The notes below the pieces were generated by a model that had not been told where the DNA came from, searched no databases, and saw only the letters and a program-made list of their open reading frames with translations. From Plazaster borealis (Eukaryota > Echinodermata > Asteroidea > Forcipulatida > Labidiasteridae), in NCBI GenBank assembly GCA_021014325.1, contig CM037474.1, positions 1,203,001-1,267,000 on the forward strand: 64,000 bases of DNA, written 5' to 3'. The position numbers were made by a program, and so were the translations under genes. Shown piece by piece: positions 44,301-59,300 of the stretch. Positions within the stretch are counted from its first letter, which is position 1, and each line of letters begins with the position of its first letter.

Positions 44301-47300
44301 TGTATGTTGCTTGAATTACTGATATTTCGTGTTCAATTTCTGATTTGAAATTACAAACAAAGTCTGCACAGGAGTTTTTGTTCTTTAGATATTTCAAAAA
44401 GTAACAAATTTACAAAATTAGAAAAATATTCCAGTTGATCCTGGGGGTTTTCAAAAAAAGGAAAATGAAGGGCTTAAATTGTTTTAATATTACTTTTCTT
44501 TTAAGGACGAATGATCAAGACTAAAATTTTGCTGGCTTTGTTAGAAGTCTAAAATATTGGTAGGCCTAAATTGTCTAAAGAATGGTGCCAATGTGAAGCA
44601 AAAATACATGAAAATAGTCTTTTGGGGGACAAAAATGAAATTGAAAAAAAAGAAAAAAGGACGCACCTTTAAAAATGGGCAGGGACAATCAACTGGTGTT
44701 TTTTTCTTAACAACGTAAATGTATACGTATGTTGTTTTACATAATACAGTCTTCAGAAGATCGTTTCATAGAATGTTGAAAGAGCCACTAATATGACATC
44801 TACTAAACAGTAAAAAGAGGGAAAATGGACGGCCAGATGAACCCTGCTGCTGTTTTATGCTTTTCACAATAATAATAATAATAATAGTTAGTTTTTATAT
44901 AGCGCTTTTCACGCCCGAAGGGCGTCCCAAAGCGCTTCACATTATTACCCCTGGTCACTGGGCCTTAAATCATTCCTTAAACCATCTCAGCTCCCTGGGG
45001 AGTATACAGCCTGTGCAACATTAATGCGCTACTCGGCTAAATCAATCACAAGAACCATCTCTGCCCTCACAGGTACCCATTTACCCCTGGGTGGAGAGAA
45101 GCTTATGGTTAAGTGTCTTGCTCAAGGACACAAGTGTCACGACCGGGATTCGAACCCACACTCTGCTGATCAAACACCAGAGCTTGAATCCGGCGCTCTT
45201 AACCGCTCGGCCACGACACCCCACATGTCAATGGACAGAGTTTGTTACACCATCCAAAAAAAACAGCAATGTCTAAATATTCATTCATGATTTTCATGAT
45301 TTTTGAAGAAAAACAGTTTCAGAAAATGCTTGCCCCTTTCCCTCCCCCACAAACGAGATTCAAACAAGGCAAATATGAATGGTGTGATACATCAAAAGAC
45401 CCCTAAAATATGAATATGCCCCAACTTGTCCATCCCCCCCCCCCATCGAAATGTCCAGTTCTGCCACTGCTTGTATCAATGGTCCCTACAATTTTGATAC
45501 TCTGAAGAAAAGAATGGCTCCCCTTGCGACAATTTAATATTTCTGGTTAAACATCTATACACCAGGTAGATTTTTGTTTCATTAGATTCATTTGACTGGT
45601 TTTTGACTCATAAACTACATTTTATGTTCCCTACAAATTCTAAAGATTTTGTCTATTTCAATGAACACTGTAATCTGCGTAAACGCTGGACACAAGTCAA
45701 TGTCTTAATTACATGGTACTAAATCGTTTCCCTACAATTCATACTACAATGACTTAAAAAAACCCAAACAGTGCACTTAGTTTCACAATACTTTTGAAAA
45801 AACCCCATAATTAAACTGATATTTCTCAGAAATGCTGTTAATAATTTATAACAATAATAACAATTGACATTTCTATAACGCCATGTCCACCAATAAGAAT
45901 TTGCCCTCAAATTCTAAAGATTTTGTCGATTTCAATGAACACTGTAATCTGCGTAAACGCTCGACACAAGCCAATGTTTTAATTACATGGTACTAATTCG
46001 TTTGCCTGCAATTCATATTTCAATGACTTAAAAAAAACAAAAAAAACAGTGCGCTTAGTTTCACAATGGTTTTGAAAAAAGAACAAAATTAAATTGATAT
46101 TTCTCAGAAAGGCTGTTCATAATTTATAATGGTTTGTGCAAGTTTGAAACTTGCATGCAATACTTTGAAACTTCAGCCAGTAAGTTCAAAACTTGAGCAA
46201 GGAGCTACTCCGCGCTCAACACATGCAGAGAAATTCAACGCAGAGTCGAGGTGAACTGAGGCTAAACAAACAGAGTTGTTCCTAACAGTTTTGTTTTATA
46301 TTTTTAACAGGTATTTATGAATGGGAATCAAACAGTATTGAATTGGTTGTAACCTATTTTGTTAACCACGCCGAGGCCTGGTTCTTGATAATTTTACCCT
46401 GACTTGTCTTAGTAAGATAACAAAAAAACCAGGCCTCAGCATATTTTACCCTTTAGAGACCATAGCAACCGGAAACGGCTTGTACCAAAATTCCCATAGC
46501 GGCCACAAACGGCTGCAAGATCTGACCTACTTCCACTCAAACAAAAAAGGCCAAAGTAAAGGTCACATCCTGAATTGAAGTTTTCCAATGTTTTCCATGT
46601 TAACGTAGTATCTATTTTTCTGACACAAAACCACATTTCTGTTTCATGTTATTTTTCAAACACTTTTACAAGAAAAAATTGTGTAAAAAACTCAACAATA
46701 TTAGCCATGTCTGGGCGTATGGTGTTGATTATACAGAAATGAATGGTATCTAAAGGGTTAAACATCTAGTTTAAAACCTCTTCACCACACTTTGATTCCC
46801 TTATTTATAACACACTCATCGACTGACTGACTGCAAAATTGTTCTTCTTATAAAAAAGAAACACCGACTTTAACCTTGTGTAATAGTGAATCAATATATA
46901 CTTAGCATGGGAGGCTTTTTCCCACGAACTCAGAAAGGATATATTTTCAATGAATAAAGTCAACAGCTAAAGCTGGAATTGTGCAAATACTTATTTTCCG
47001 AAATGTTTGTTTTCCCATGAAGTGAGTAGAGTTTTTCAAAGTGCAGAGTTAAATTTGTTGTTTCAAGATCAAAGGGTGGGCACAATTTTGGTAAGATTAA
47101 AAATAACACTATATAAAGATTTGAACACAACTTACAAGGTGTAAAGATGGTAATTTATTCCCTTGAATTAATTCCCTTGAGAAATGAGTACAGTTAGTTT
47201 TGATCTTGTGTGTCCAAAACCCGATGCTGAAAACATTGTTAAAATATAAGATTGGGGTTTTGGTGGGTGTTTTTTTCATGATTTTCTTGAGACTTCGGTG

Positions 47301-50300
47301 ACAGATTGGGCTTAATTTTCATAGGTTTGTTACTTTATGTATATATGCAGGCATGATTGTACATTTTGGACAAAAAATAGGAACATTTCATTGGGTAAAA
47401 GGGCCGACTTACATGTACACATGGTGTACCTTGGCTTTAATTGACTTTTCAGGCTATTTAATCACAGTATTTCAGATTTTTCCAAGGGCAAACAAATTTT
47501 GGAAATCAGACTAAAGTAGGAAGAAAATCATGCTTATATACGTTGGATCAAATAAATTATGGATACTGCTATTGTTGTGTGTTTGCTTTAGAGGCAGTGA
47601 ATAGAAATGTACATTACAGAGGTAAACAAATGATCAATTGACAAAATGGTTGACATGGAGACAGTAACTGACACACAATTCCACGGATGATTGATACCTG
47701 ACAAAAATCCATTAAACAAGCCTGGATGTATAAACATGAAGTAGCTACAATAAGATAATGGATATGGCAAGCTGTCAGGAAAACTACGTTAATGAAAATG
47801 CTTGACAGTAATAACCCTTCTAAATGACATGTCAGTTAAAGTAAATGCCATGTTTTCTGGTATAGACAGTAACGAGTACAGAATCGTTTGTTCACTTTAT
47901 GATCAGTGGCGTAGCGAGGGCAGGGTTCTCCCCATTCACGTGCTAGCGTATCGAGCAGATACGCGCAAATTTCATGCCGATACGCGCAAATCTCAGGCCG
48001 ATACACGCAAATTGAGGCCAATTCGCCCAAAAAAACCTGCTAAATAAAACATTTTTGTTTAAATTACTTCTAATCAAATTCACAAAAATCTTAACACCAT
48101 TTAGAATGTCCCAGATTGTACAGTAGAGCTTTAAAAACCAAGTGGAAAACCAAGTAGAAAACATTCCAAGGACCTTGTTTCAATCCAGCGTGCTTTGGCC
48201 AAACTTCAAAAATTTGGGTCCAGAATGCCCCAGGTTTGAAACATCCTGGGCAGTACCCTGAAGGGGGTTGGGTTTACGTGTTATAGTAATTATAGTTGAG
48301 CATCTCACTCAAGGACACAAAAGTCATGATTGGGATTCGAACCCACACTCCGATGACTCAGCCACCAGGGGCCAATTTCATAAAGCTGTTAAGCAGAAAA
48401 CACTGCTAAGCCATTTTCTTTGCTAAGCAAAACATTTGTTGGAAACCAGATGAAACAATGTAAACTTTATGGAATTTTGGCTGGTAACCTGTTTCAGCTA
48501 AGCAAGATTTTGTCTGTGCTTAGCGAGTTTTTGTGCTTAAAGGCTTTATGAAATTGGAACCAGAACATAAGTTTGAGGTGCTAGACTACTCAGCCACGAA
48601 ACACGATGCAGTAAAGACAGAACTTAGCATCAGAAGCCTAATTTAAATACTGGGCCCAATTTCATGGCCCAGCTTACAACAGAATTCTGTGCTTACGGAT
48701 CCCTCTGAAAGTGTGCGAGTCTATGTGCCTCGGCCTAATTTCATAAAGCTGCTTAAGCACAAAAAGTAGCTTCGCACAACAAAATTATGCTTAACCAGAA
48801 TAAGGTAACCAGCCAAAATACAATTCCACATGTACAGTCTGTGACTGGTATCCTGCTTATTGTTGCTTAGCATAAAACTGTTCAGTAATATTTACTGTTT
48901 AAGCAGCTCTATGAAAATGGGCCCAGGCGCAAAGCAATCTGCGGTTAGCAGCGCTGTAAAAAATGGGCCCTGATCACCAAGATTTACTAACTGGCTCAAA
49001 TGTGTGGACATTACAGACTGATATATATCAAATTTGACTCTTACCTTCGAATTACTCCTTTTTCACAAGCCGTGTACAGCATACTTCCATTGGACGTATA
49101 CCTGTGAACACAAACAGTGACTATGTTATATCTTCAACGAGCTTATAGGCCATTCCACTGTTATTTTATTAATATATTTATTTCTTATTTTAGCAGGATA
49201 GCACATCCAGTGGTAACCATTGGTCAATAAGCAATTTGCATGTTGGATATGAATAAAGTCTGGTAAAATGACATGCTTTTAGTCACAAGTTACCACTAAA
49301 ATTTGAATTCCTCAAACTATAGAGACAGTTGCTATGTCACATGATTTGGGGCAAGCTTTTGTATAGCAACCTCCAGATGAGCAAACCCTGGTACCATTGT
49401 GCCATACACATTCAATCAAAATTGTGTTTGGGTGTCCGCCGTCTACGCAAAAGCTTGTTCCGAACCATGTGAAATAGCAAATGTCAATATAGTCTGAGGA
49501 ATTCAAATTTAAGTGGTAACTTGTGATTAAGAAAGTCATTGTACCAGACATTATTCAAGTCTAAATCGCAAATGGCATATTGATTTGTTGAGTTGGCACA
49601 AACTGACCAGCTATCAAATAACGAGATGCTTGAATCTCTGTCATCATCATACCCGTGGAAAAGTGGAAAAGAAAAATAATCTGGGTCTCCCAACTTACTT
49701 GAGTTTCCATATTGCATCATCCCCACTTTGTTTGAGTGTTTCTTGTACACCAGCATGTGGTAAGTAAGCACAGACTTCACCTCCACCAAGCATTACCACA
49801 CCTAGTACAAGAAAAGACACGTATTGTACATTCATTGCAAGAGAAGATGAACTTATAGTCAATGTAGCTTGCAAGCCTGAGGAAACCTGTAAACAAGGGT
49901 GCATGCTATGTAAACCAGAAACACCGGGTGCAATTTCATAAAGCTGTTAAGCAGAAAATACTGCTTAGCAAATTTCTTTGCTAAGCAAAAAATTAGTGGG
50001 GCACCAGTTGCAACAATGTAAACTTTATGGAATTTTGGCTGGTAACCAGTTTCTGTTAAGCAAGATTTTCTGTGCTTAGCAAGTTTTTATGCTAACAGGC
50101 TTTATGAAATTGGGCCCAGGTGCAATTGTGGTAAAGTGTCTTGCTCAAGGACGCAAGTGCCACGACCGGGACTCGAACCCATACTCTGCCGATGTATGTC
50201 AAGGTCAACAAGGATGTACTTACTACAGAAACCATCTTCCTCCATAGCGTTATAAGGCCCTGGTGTTGGGTCCACACAGTGTAGTACGGTCCCAGCTGAG

Positions 50301-53300
50301 ATGTCTAGTAGAGTCCTTCCATCTAGTGTTACGACCTAAAAACATTCAACATAAGCAATTGTTGGTAGACGTAACGAATCTGCTTCAAAAAGTACACGCT
50401 AGGGACTGGCATGGTAGAAATCTAAAGGTATTATACAGGATTGCTAAGAAAAGAAAAAAATCATTGTTTAATTTTGTTCTGAAAGCCTACTGATTATGAA
50501 GTTTATACTAGAACCATTTATTCTGTAAAATATTTCCCTCTGAAATGAAGTTATGTTCAAGAAAACTGTATCTGAAAACCTGAAAAAACACAACAGCTGA
50601 TTTTGGTTGTTACAACCACAATTAAGGACAATGCGTTTTTATGCTGAAAATTGTGCATGATTTTTCAATATTTTCTCCCGACTCACACAACAAATTAAGC
50701 CCAAATTTCCACGGGTATGTTATTTCATGTATTTGGTTGATCACGCAAATCCTGAACACTGTCTGCGACTATTTTGTCAGCTCCACCAATCCTGTATAAT
50801 ACCTTTAAAAAGTGCATGGAAAAAAACCCAGATCATATATCTCAAGATTCACAAAATTGTAAAACAACCCTACATTTCAAAGATAGGACCTTCCATTTCT
50901 GCAATCTTCTGCCATAAGTTTTGTTATAACCAAAGCTAATTTTCAATCATTCTTGATGCTGGTTGCATCACTGGTTACCAAAAGCCGCTTTAATAGTACA
51001 GTGCAGAGAGGACCAGTTATCAGGAAAATGATAACGTTGATCCTACTTACCGTTACAACAATCACGCAGACAGGATTTCACAAACCTTTGCAACAAACAA
51101 CCTTACTCAAATAATAATAGTAATAATAATAATAATAAACATTTATTAGGCGCTTAATACAGATGTTTCTAAGCGCACAATTGTTTGACTACACATTTTT
51201 TCCTGCAAGGTATGTGGAGCTACGTTTGAAGTATGAGCCCTATTCATTTAATTATAGCACCATGCAATGGTTTACAAGGTGCTGTGGTGCAATATATGCT
51301 GCCAATCAGACCAGGAACACCGGGGCGAACCCCTTCTCTTTGCACTGGGTTCTTTTACGTGCATTACACAACACACGGGACCAACGGCTTTACGTCCCAT
51401 CCGAAGGACGAAGCATGTGGTTAAGTGTCTTGCTTAAGGACACAAGTGTCACGACTGGGATTCGAACCCACACTCTGCTGATCAGAAACACCAGAGCTTG
51501 AGTTCGGTGTTCTTATCCGCTCGGCCACCACACGCCACAAATAAAAAAAACTTGTTAATCTTCGTCCACAATTAATTGAGGTACACATTACCACTTGTGA
51601 CAGCAAATATCGCCAGTATCTCTTCTATCTATGGACTCATCCAAAAACGCACAAAAACTGGCTACCGCCATTTCCATTGTGGCATTAACATGACATGACT
51701 AGAGTCGTTTGCACTTCAACTTCAGTTCGCATGCGCTACGTACATCAAGAACCAAGCACTAGTTAGCCGTTGGTCTTTGATGGATAACCAACAGTCCATC
51801 CTACCTTGCCATGTCCATCAACTGATGCAGTGACGAAGGTTGTTTCACCAGAACACCAGGGCCAACTGTCTCCCAGGAAAGTAACATCACGGATTATATC
51901 ACTATGAAGCTGCAAGAGAAATATATCACCTCACCTTAAATTATCAAAATATCTTCCTTCACTTTAGTAGCAATATGTTTAATTAGGTTTGTTAAAAATG
52001 GCTGTTGAAACCTATGGCTGGCCTGCCATTTGCATTTTATGAAAAAGGTCCTCTACACAAATACTGTATTCCTGCATCACCCTGCTAACTATGTCACGTC
52101 CACAATGCACAACAACAACTCAATTTATTTATTTATTTATTTAAACTTCCTTTCATCTTGTTTTACAAGGGGAGCCCAATTCGAGTGCGGATTATCCAAT
52201 AGGCGCATTCGGCACTGTGCCTAGGGCCTACACAAAAAATTGGGGCCTATGAGAAAATCACAAGCCCAAATAAATACAACAGAAAAAGTACTCATGAAAA
52301 CACACACGCAATTGTTTTGGGGGAAAATCATCTATCAGCGTCTGTCTGGACCAAAGCTTGTAGCAAACCTCAATTTATATGTGATACCTCGTGATAAGAA
52401 TAAGCCTACAGAACACTGGTGCCTAAGCCTACAGAACACTGGTGCATAGGCCTACAGAACACTGGTGCCTACAGAACACTGGTGCCTAAGCCTACAGAAC
52501 ACTGGTGCCTGAGCCTACAGAACACTGGTGCCTAGGCATATGGAACACTGGTGCAACAAAAATAGTTTCAGAGGATGGGCAGAATATAAACAGGATTAAA
52601 ATATGCATCATCTGATAAAAACATTTATTTTACAAAATTGAATTCAAAGTATAATTATAAACACAGTAAATACAAAGTACACTAAAGAAACAGCAAGTAT
52701 GATTTACATAGAGTGAAAAACATCAATACAAAATCAATTGATGAGCAGAATGCTTTCTCTGCTCCAGATTTCACTGAAACCATAAAATAAATCCATTAGC
52801 TGAAGGTGGGCAGATGTTCTGGCATATGGTAGAGATACCTGCCGTGGCTCCTGCAACTCATACAAGAAGCAAACAACAATAGATGACATAATATACAAAA
52901 GGAATTCAATCCAACATGATCATGTGATCAAAATAGTTACAAAATAAGTTTCAGAACAAGGAGGTAAAAAGAGCAGTAAAACATGTAATGCAAAAGCTGT
53001 AAGCAAATAAAGAAAATGCAGAGGAAATGCATAACACAGGACTCAGAAAAGTCCTGAGTATACAGTGCTGTACACATTGGTGTATGGTCAAACACAAAAA
53101 ATATTTGTTATCCTTAATGCAAATTTAACATCTTTTAAAATTATTGTGGTACCCGCAGCTAAAATATAGAATTCAAACTGCCTCTAGCTACCGGTGGTCT
53201 ATTGGTAAGAGATCTGCTCTAGAATGGCAAAGGTTGTGGGTTCCAAATCACACCAGAGTAATATGCCTGTGGATTGTTGTTTTGGGTTTTTCACAGGACT

Positions 53301-56300
53301 TGGGAAGTACTGAGTATACTGTGCTTAATGCACACTGGTGTACTGGTAAACAGAAATAATATGACAGAAAGACATGCAAATTCATCATTCCCTTGTAAAC
53401 AATCACTTCTTTGTTGTTTACACCACGCACAAAACGCAAACCGTAGCTAATGCAATAGCTGCAGCATGTTTATAATTCTTTAATGGGATTTTAACCTGTC
53501 AGATTTTTGTCAGGCTTTGCGGAGAGCATGATTGGTCAATAAGCATTATGCACATAATGTCATTTGATAAGGGCGCACTTGGCTAGAGGTCAAAAGAAGG
53601 TTGCTCATTGGCTCATTTTCTGCGCCGCACGTACAAAATGTGCTATTTTATTCTTTCATCATTATTTTACCTCTATGACGGCGGCATGATGACGTCAATG
53701 CATAAGGTCAATACATTAGAATGGAGCTAAATGGATCAATCTACTATAAGAGACCAGTTTGAACAGATTAACATAGAGATTATGTATGAAATTCATGTAT
53801 ACTCACATCATATATATATAGTCGAGGAATCGACATTCGTAGATCAAAAACAGCTAAACCCTGCGAGAAAAACCATAAAATGCACATAATATTTTGTAAT
53901 TCATTAATGTACATCACAAACATGGTTATTGTGACACGCGACTTGTTCTGTACCAATTGCATTGCACAATATAATACCATGTTATAAACAAGGTCACCTT
54001 GTTTACAAAACTAGTGACATTTAGCATTCCAGGGAATTTTGTGGCAGGCAAGATTCAAAGATTCAAAGTTGAAATTTGTTACGGTAATTTCCACATGATA
54101 TCAATCGATGTCACATCGTAGCGTCAGTGCAAGAACATTATATCTTGATTATGGAAAAACATTGTATCTCGCACAAAAATGCTCCGTGCAAAAACGTTGC
54201 ATCTCGATGCATACCTGTTTCGTATACAGCCGGGCTACTTTAAGCGAGATACAACCTTTTGACAATTTCACACGTAAATGCCATTGTAGGAGGTACAACA
54301 TTTTTGCACTGACACAACGATCTTGTCTGTAAAAATCTTTGTTAAATGCAACAATTACCTTCCCATTGACGCATGTGCAGACTACTGTATTAGGGCACTT
54401 GGGGTCCACAGCCAGACCAGTCCGGTCTTTCCGATTAAAAGCACCTAGTCAAAAATAAAATGGTTAAGATTACGCTGTGAATAAACTGAAGTATTTTACT
54501 GGTGTTTGTACAGTTTAGAGGGAAGTAATTTATGTTATACGATAATTCTCACTTTTGGTTTGTACATATCGCTCAACCTCGTCCCCAAGGTGTGTCGAGC
54601 AGTACGAGGTTGACCGCTCTCTCACCCTGGTATTGGATCATTTGCATATCCAAAATATTTGGATACGTATGCAAATTAGAATAGTCTGGCTGTGAACATG
54701 ATGAATACTGAATGAGTACAACTTAACATGTTTACGTTAGACTTTTGTACACCAGTCGTTGTCCAATCAGGGTCCAAGTAAGGAGTTTCCCTCCCAGGGT
54801 TTACTATTGTAAACATGGTTGGAAACAAAGTAAACCATGGGGACGAGGTTGACATATCGCTTTATCTTTGTTATTACTGGTATGATTATTTATTTGACCA
54901 AAACAACACAAAATGTACAATAAATAAATAAATGTAGATAACAATAAACGTGATAAAAGGAGCAAGAAAGAATACATAATTTACAAAGAATCATACAGAA
55001 TGAACAGAAGTACACAGAATATAACCATCTAAAAAGGACCAATGCAACAAGAAATACAGATAACTTGTATGGATGAAAAAATGTACAACAAAAAACAGCA
55101 ACAGTGACAGATGTGGGTCAGGGGCCGCAAAAATAAAATAAACTACTATTACCCGCAGGTATGCAGTCCCGCACATTCAGTTCAATTCAATTCAATTCAA
55201 TTCATTCTATTGGTCTCACCATGGAGGAACATTTCCTTGCATACATGCCATACACAGAATAATTACATACAAACAAAAATATGCTGAATATAAAATAGAT
55301 CAATTAAACCACAACTTAGCAGAAAGTAATTAACGACCGTGACAGGACGCGATTATACAACACAAAACTACGAAAGACTAATACACCGTAGAGGCCCAGA
55401 GCACATGACCAAAGGCAGAGAAGCACTGTAATGATATTCAACTACTTGGATGAAAGGACAGTTTGAGATCACGCAAGAAATGAAGTAAACGTTTTATTAC
55501 GGCTGAGTCCCTAAGAGCTGACGAAAAGGTGTTTCAAAGTCTTTAACCCACACAGTCCCAAATCCTTCTATATCTAATTCCTAAAGTGAAGGATTCTGAA
55601 GGCCTGGGGCCAGTAGGTCCAAATAACAGTTGCTTATCACAGGGTCGGGCATTCCAATCTTATCCAAGTCCAAACAGTTTGGTGTGGAGTGACATAAGAG
55701 AAGAGGACATGGGAGGATTGAGGCCACACACTGCCTAGTCTGTAAGGGTTGTAACCCTTTAGAGACCATTCATTTCTGTATAATCATCACAAAATGCCCA
55801 GTCATCGCTAATAATGTTCATTTATTTAATCTAATTTTTTCAGTAAAAATGTTAACAAAAATATCAAGAAACATAACGTTTGTTTTGGTTGTAGAAATTG
55901 GGATGCTATGTTAACATAGGAAACATTGGAAAATTTCATATCCGAACATGACCTTTACTTTGACCTCTTTTTGTGAATGGAAGTAGGTCAAACCTTGCGG
56001 CCGTTTGCAGCCGCTATGGGCATTTAGGTACAAGCCGCTTGTGGCCGCTATGGTCTCTAATGGATTAATGTACTTAAAGGTATCGTACACGTTTGGTAAT
56101 TGTCAAAGACCAGTGTTCTCACTTGGTGTATCCCAACAGATATGCATAAAATAACAAGCCTGTGAAATTTGGGCTCAATTGGTCATCGAAGTTGCAAGAA
56201 AATGATGAAAGAAAAGAAAAAACACCCTTGTTGTACAAATTTGTGTGCTTTCAGATAGGAATAAAAACTTCTTGCAAGAAGTTTTTATTATTTTAGTGAG

Positions 56301-59300
56301 AAATTACCTCTTTCTCAAAAACTACGTTACTTCAGAGGTAGTCGTTTCCTACAATGTTTTATACTATCAACAGCTCTCCGTTGCTTGTTACCAAGTAAGT
56401 TTTTATGCTAATATTTGTTTTGAGTCATTACCAAACGTGTACGATACCTTTAACATAACGTATAAACAGGTCCCTTTTAAGTTGGGGATGGAGGACAAAA
56501 TAAAAACCAAGAGAATAAAAGAGAATGCTTACAGCTTTCATATGTAATTAACTGGGCACCAGTTTCAACATCAACTACAGCTAGTCTCCCTGCCGAGGTG
56601 GTGGCAAGAATCTGTAGAAATTATTTTTGGAGGAACATGAAAACAGAGGGTTTTCAGTGGAGAAAATACAGACAGACTCACTTAGGTTAATGCAACACAA
56701 AGAGACAATGTCAATGTTCTGTATTATGAAATGTTTTGTATTTGAACTTCCTGTTTGAGCTGGAAAGGTTAAATTGGGTCATGGATAAAATTAACATGTC
56801 ACATTGGTTATTCCTTCAACGCAAAGATTGTAAATTTATCCTTTGTAGTTCAGGAGATATACACATATTAATTAAACGTATAATCAAAATTTGTTAAATA
56901 AGTTTAGTTATTAGCTCCAATATGATGTATCACTTAAGCCTGGTTCATATTTCCTGCGAATGCTTCGTGTGAAGCGAATTTGACGTCGTCACAGCTGTTT
57001 TCGCTGCGAATGTTTTGCAAGAGTTGCCCACAGCTCAACTCTTCCGAATTGTTCGTTGCGAATTTGTGACCTCAAAATTCGCATCGCATGCCCATTCGCA
57101 GGATGTATGAACCAGGCTTTATCCAGATGTAATAAATCAGGTACAACATTAATTAACCCTTTGATGCACAGATTAATTATATTCGCAAGATCACAACCGT
57201 TTGTCTTTCAAAGTTCAACCATGTTTTTCCAGGTTTTTTTTCAATAGTGCCACCTATTGAAAGACACATCAAAATAAAGCCCACACATTGCTCTAAACAA
57301 ATGAGGGCGGTAGACATGGGGACCATAGGTTTGTTTTTTTTATGACAATTTTTTCAACGTCATACTGATCGTGTTTTTGGCGGTCGCTAGCGGCCGCCAT
57401 GTGCACCAAAGAGTTAAAAAAGTAGCCTTTTATAAACCTGTCACCTCGAGGTGTTCTTACATGATGGCATCATAAAAACTACACATTCTGTAAGAATACA
57501 CCTTCCTCTTGATTTCACACACATCTAAATTCCAAGTCATATTGGCTGTAGACATCAATATTTTCTTGTTAACTTCCGGTTTGGACTGGAAGCAAAGGTC
57601 AAAAAGGGGTCATGCCTGGGCAAGAAATGAACCATTAATAATGATATACAAGATGGCGCCAAAATAAAAGTAAATGTCAAGTAATCAGCTTGATTTAAGA
57701 TAATTTAATAATAACGGAATCAATGAGTTGGTGACAAGGTCTTAAACAGCCGTTTAAAACTGGCAGGGTTGTGGCCATGCGTTTAAAAACCGAGCCAAAG
57801 GCAAGGTCCTCAACAACCCTGAAAGGTTTTAAACGATCGTTTAAGACAGAGTCAATAAGCTCTGCTACACTTACCTTTCTGCCATCACTTGTAAAACGCA
57901 CAGCGTGAATATTTCTGGCTAAACTAAAGGTGGTAACCTGAAGAAATCAACAACAAAACGAAAAATATAGTAAACAGAATGAGCAAGTCACATCGGCAAA
58001 CATTTTCTATTACCCAATAGACCCCTTGCATATGTTAGCACAAGCTCAAACAGCGCCCTCATTGATGTAAAAGGAAGACTCATCATTGCATTGTAATCTC
58101 CAGATTAGACTGGCCCCCTGTCTTTATCCACAAGGATAAAGACAGGCACTGGTTTTACAGACCCAATGATTTTCTTGGATACAATGATTTCACTGGATAA
58201 ACGGGCAGTGACGTAAGCTTTCCATATCTGTGTTATGATTGGTCCGCTCCGAAGTGACGTGTTTGTCAGCTACACCATCAGCAGGAATTTTTTGATCGTC
58301 TGCTGCTGCGGGCGTGTACATAATGTCTGTATGTAATGTTGTTATACATAATGTAATCTGTGTACACGTGTGTGACTACGAATCTCTGCCGTGTGACTGG
58401 ATGCAAGGCAACTGGATCCTGCCAGTTGCTCAAGGCTGGTATCTGGCGTTATTCACGAGCCTCGAAGTGTGACGTCAGATGTTCAGGCTTTCTCCAGATT
58501 AGGCTATCTCCCAGGCATGTGAATAACGAACCTTTAGAACCTGCTGGTTCCTGCCAGATCCGCCTTTGACCTTGCCTGCCATAATAAGCACACACTCATG
58601 TGTGTGGTATAAATCTGGTAGTAATGCATCATTAGAGGTCAGGAGAAGGCAACCTGAACATCTGACGTCACTTTCAGGTGCGTGAATGACGCCAGATATC
58701 GGCCTTTAGAACCTGCTGGTTGCCTGCCGGATGAACCTTTGACCTCCCCATGCAATTATATTGTGTGTTCACACACACCCATGTGTGCACACAGTCTGGT
58801 AGTTATACCTCAATACTTGTATATTTCTATCCAATTAAACCATTGGGTTTGCAAGACCAGTGCCTGTCTTGAGGAATTCCAACTGAGCTATTCACTTGTT
58901 ACTGAGCATATTCATTTTGCAAAGGGCACTTTCATTCGAAAATCTATAAGTCTATGGGAAACTTTTGAAGGGGCACCAAGGCCAAGACCAGGGGCAACAG
59001 AGGCCATGACAACAGAGGCCATGGCCTCCGTGTAATTCCAAGCCTGGGCTTATTATCATAAAGATAAATATTTCTATGTATCTCGAAAAATAGAAGATTG
59101 TGATTCTCAAACACACACAATATGATGTAGTGAACGAAATTTCCCTTGTATAGCATAGCAAAAAGTCTCAGTTGTTAATCAAAAATTGCACTTGCTACTC
59201 AATATTAGAATGCAGTGTGCACAAAACATGTTTAGTCTAAATATTTTGCAATATTGCAATATTTTGCAATATTTTGCTGGATGAAATTCCTCCTTATAAT

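Larger units (their letters stand above)
42395..49044. other. WD40 last intron, left-hand (upstream) part
   Basis: No supported exon. Contains family N and K fragments, a SINE I copy, a long tandem duplication, a family G element and several family A copies. Confidence 0.5.

Noticed and set aside
49312..49789. Cysteine-containing open frames of 79-101 codons resembling a secreted protein
   Set aside because: They fall in the arms of the family S foldback, and the same sequence recurs inverted and broken at 12.3-13.1 kb.
49695..49904. Apparent small secreted protein starting MNVQYVSFLV on the minus strand
   Set aside because: The part from VVMLGGG onward fits exactly, in phase at both ends, as an internal WD40 exon (49699-49801); the ATG and hydrophobic stretch lie in the intron.
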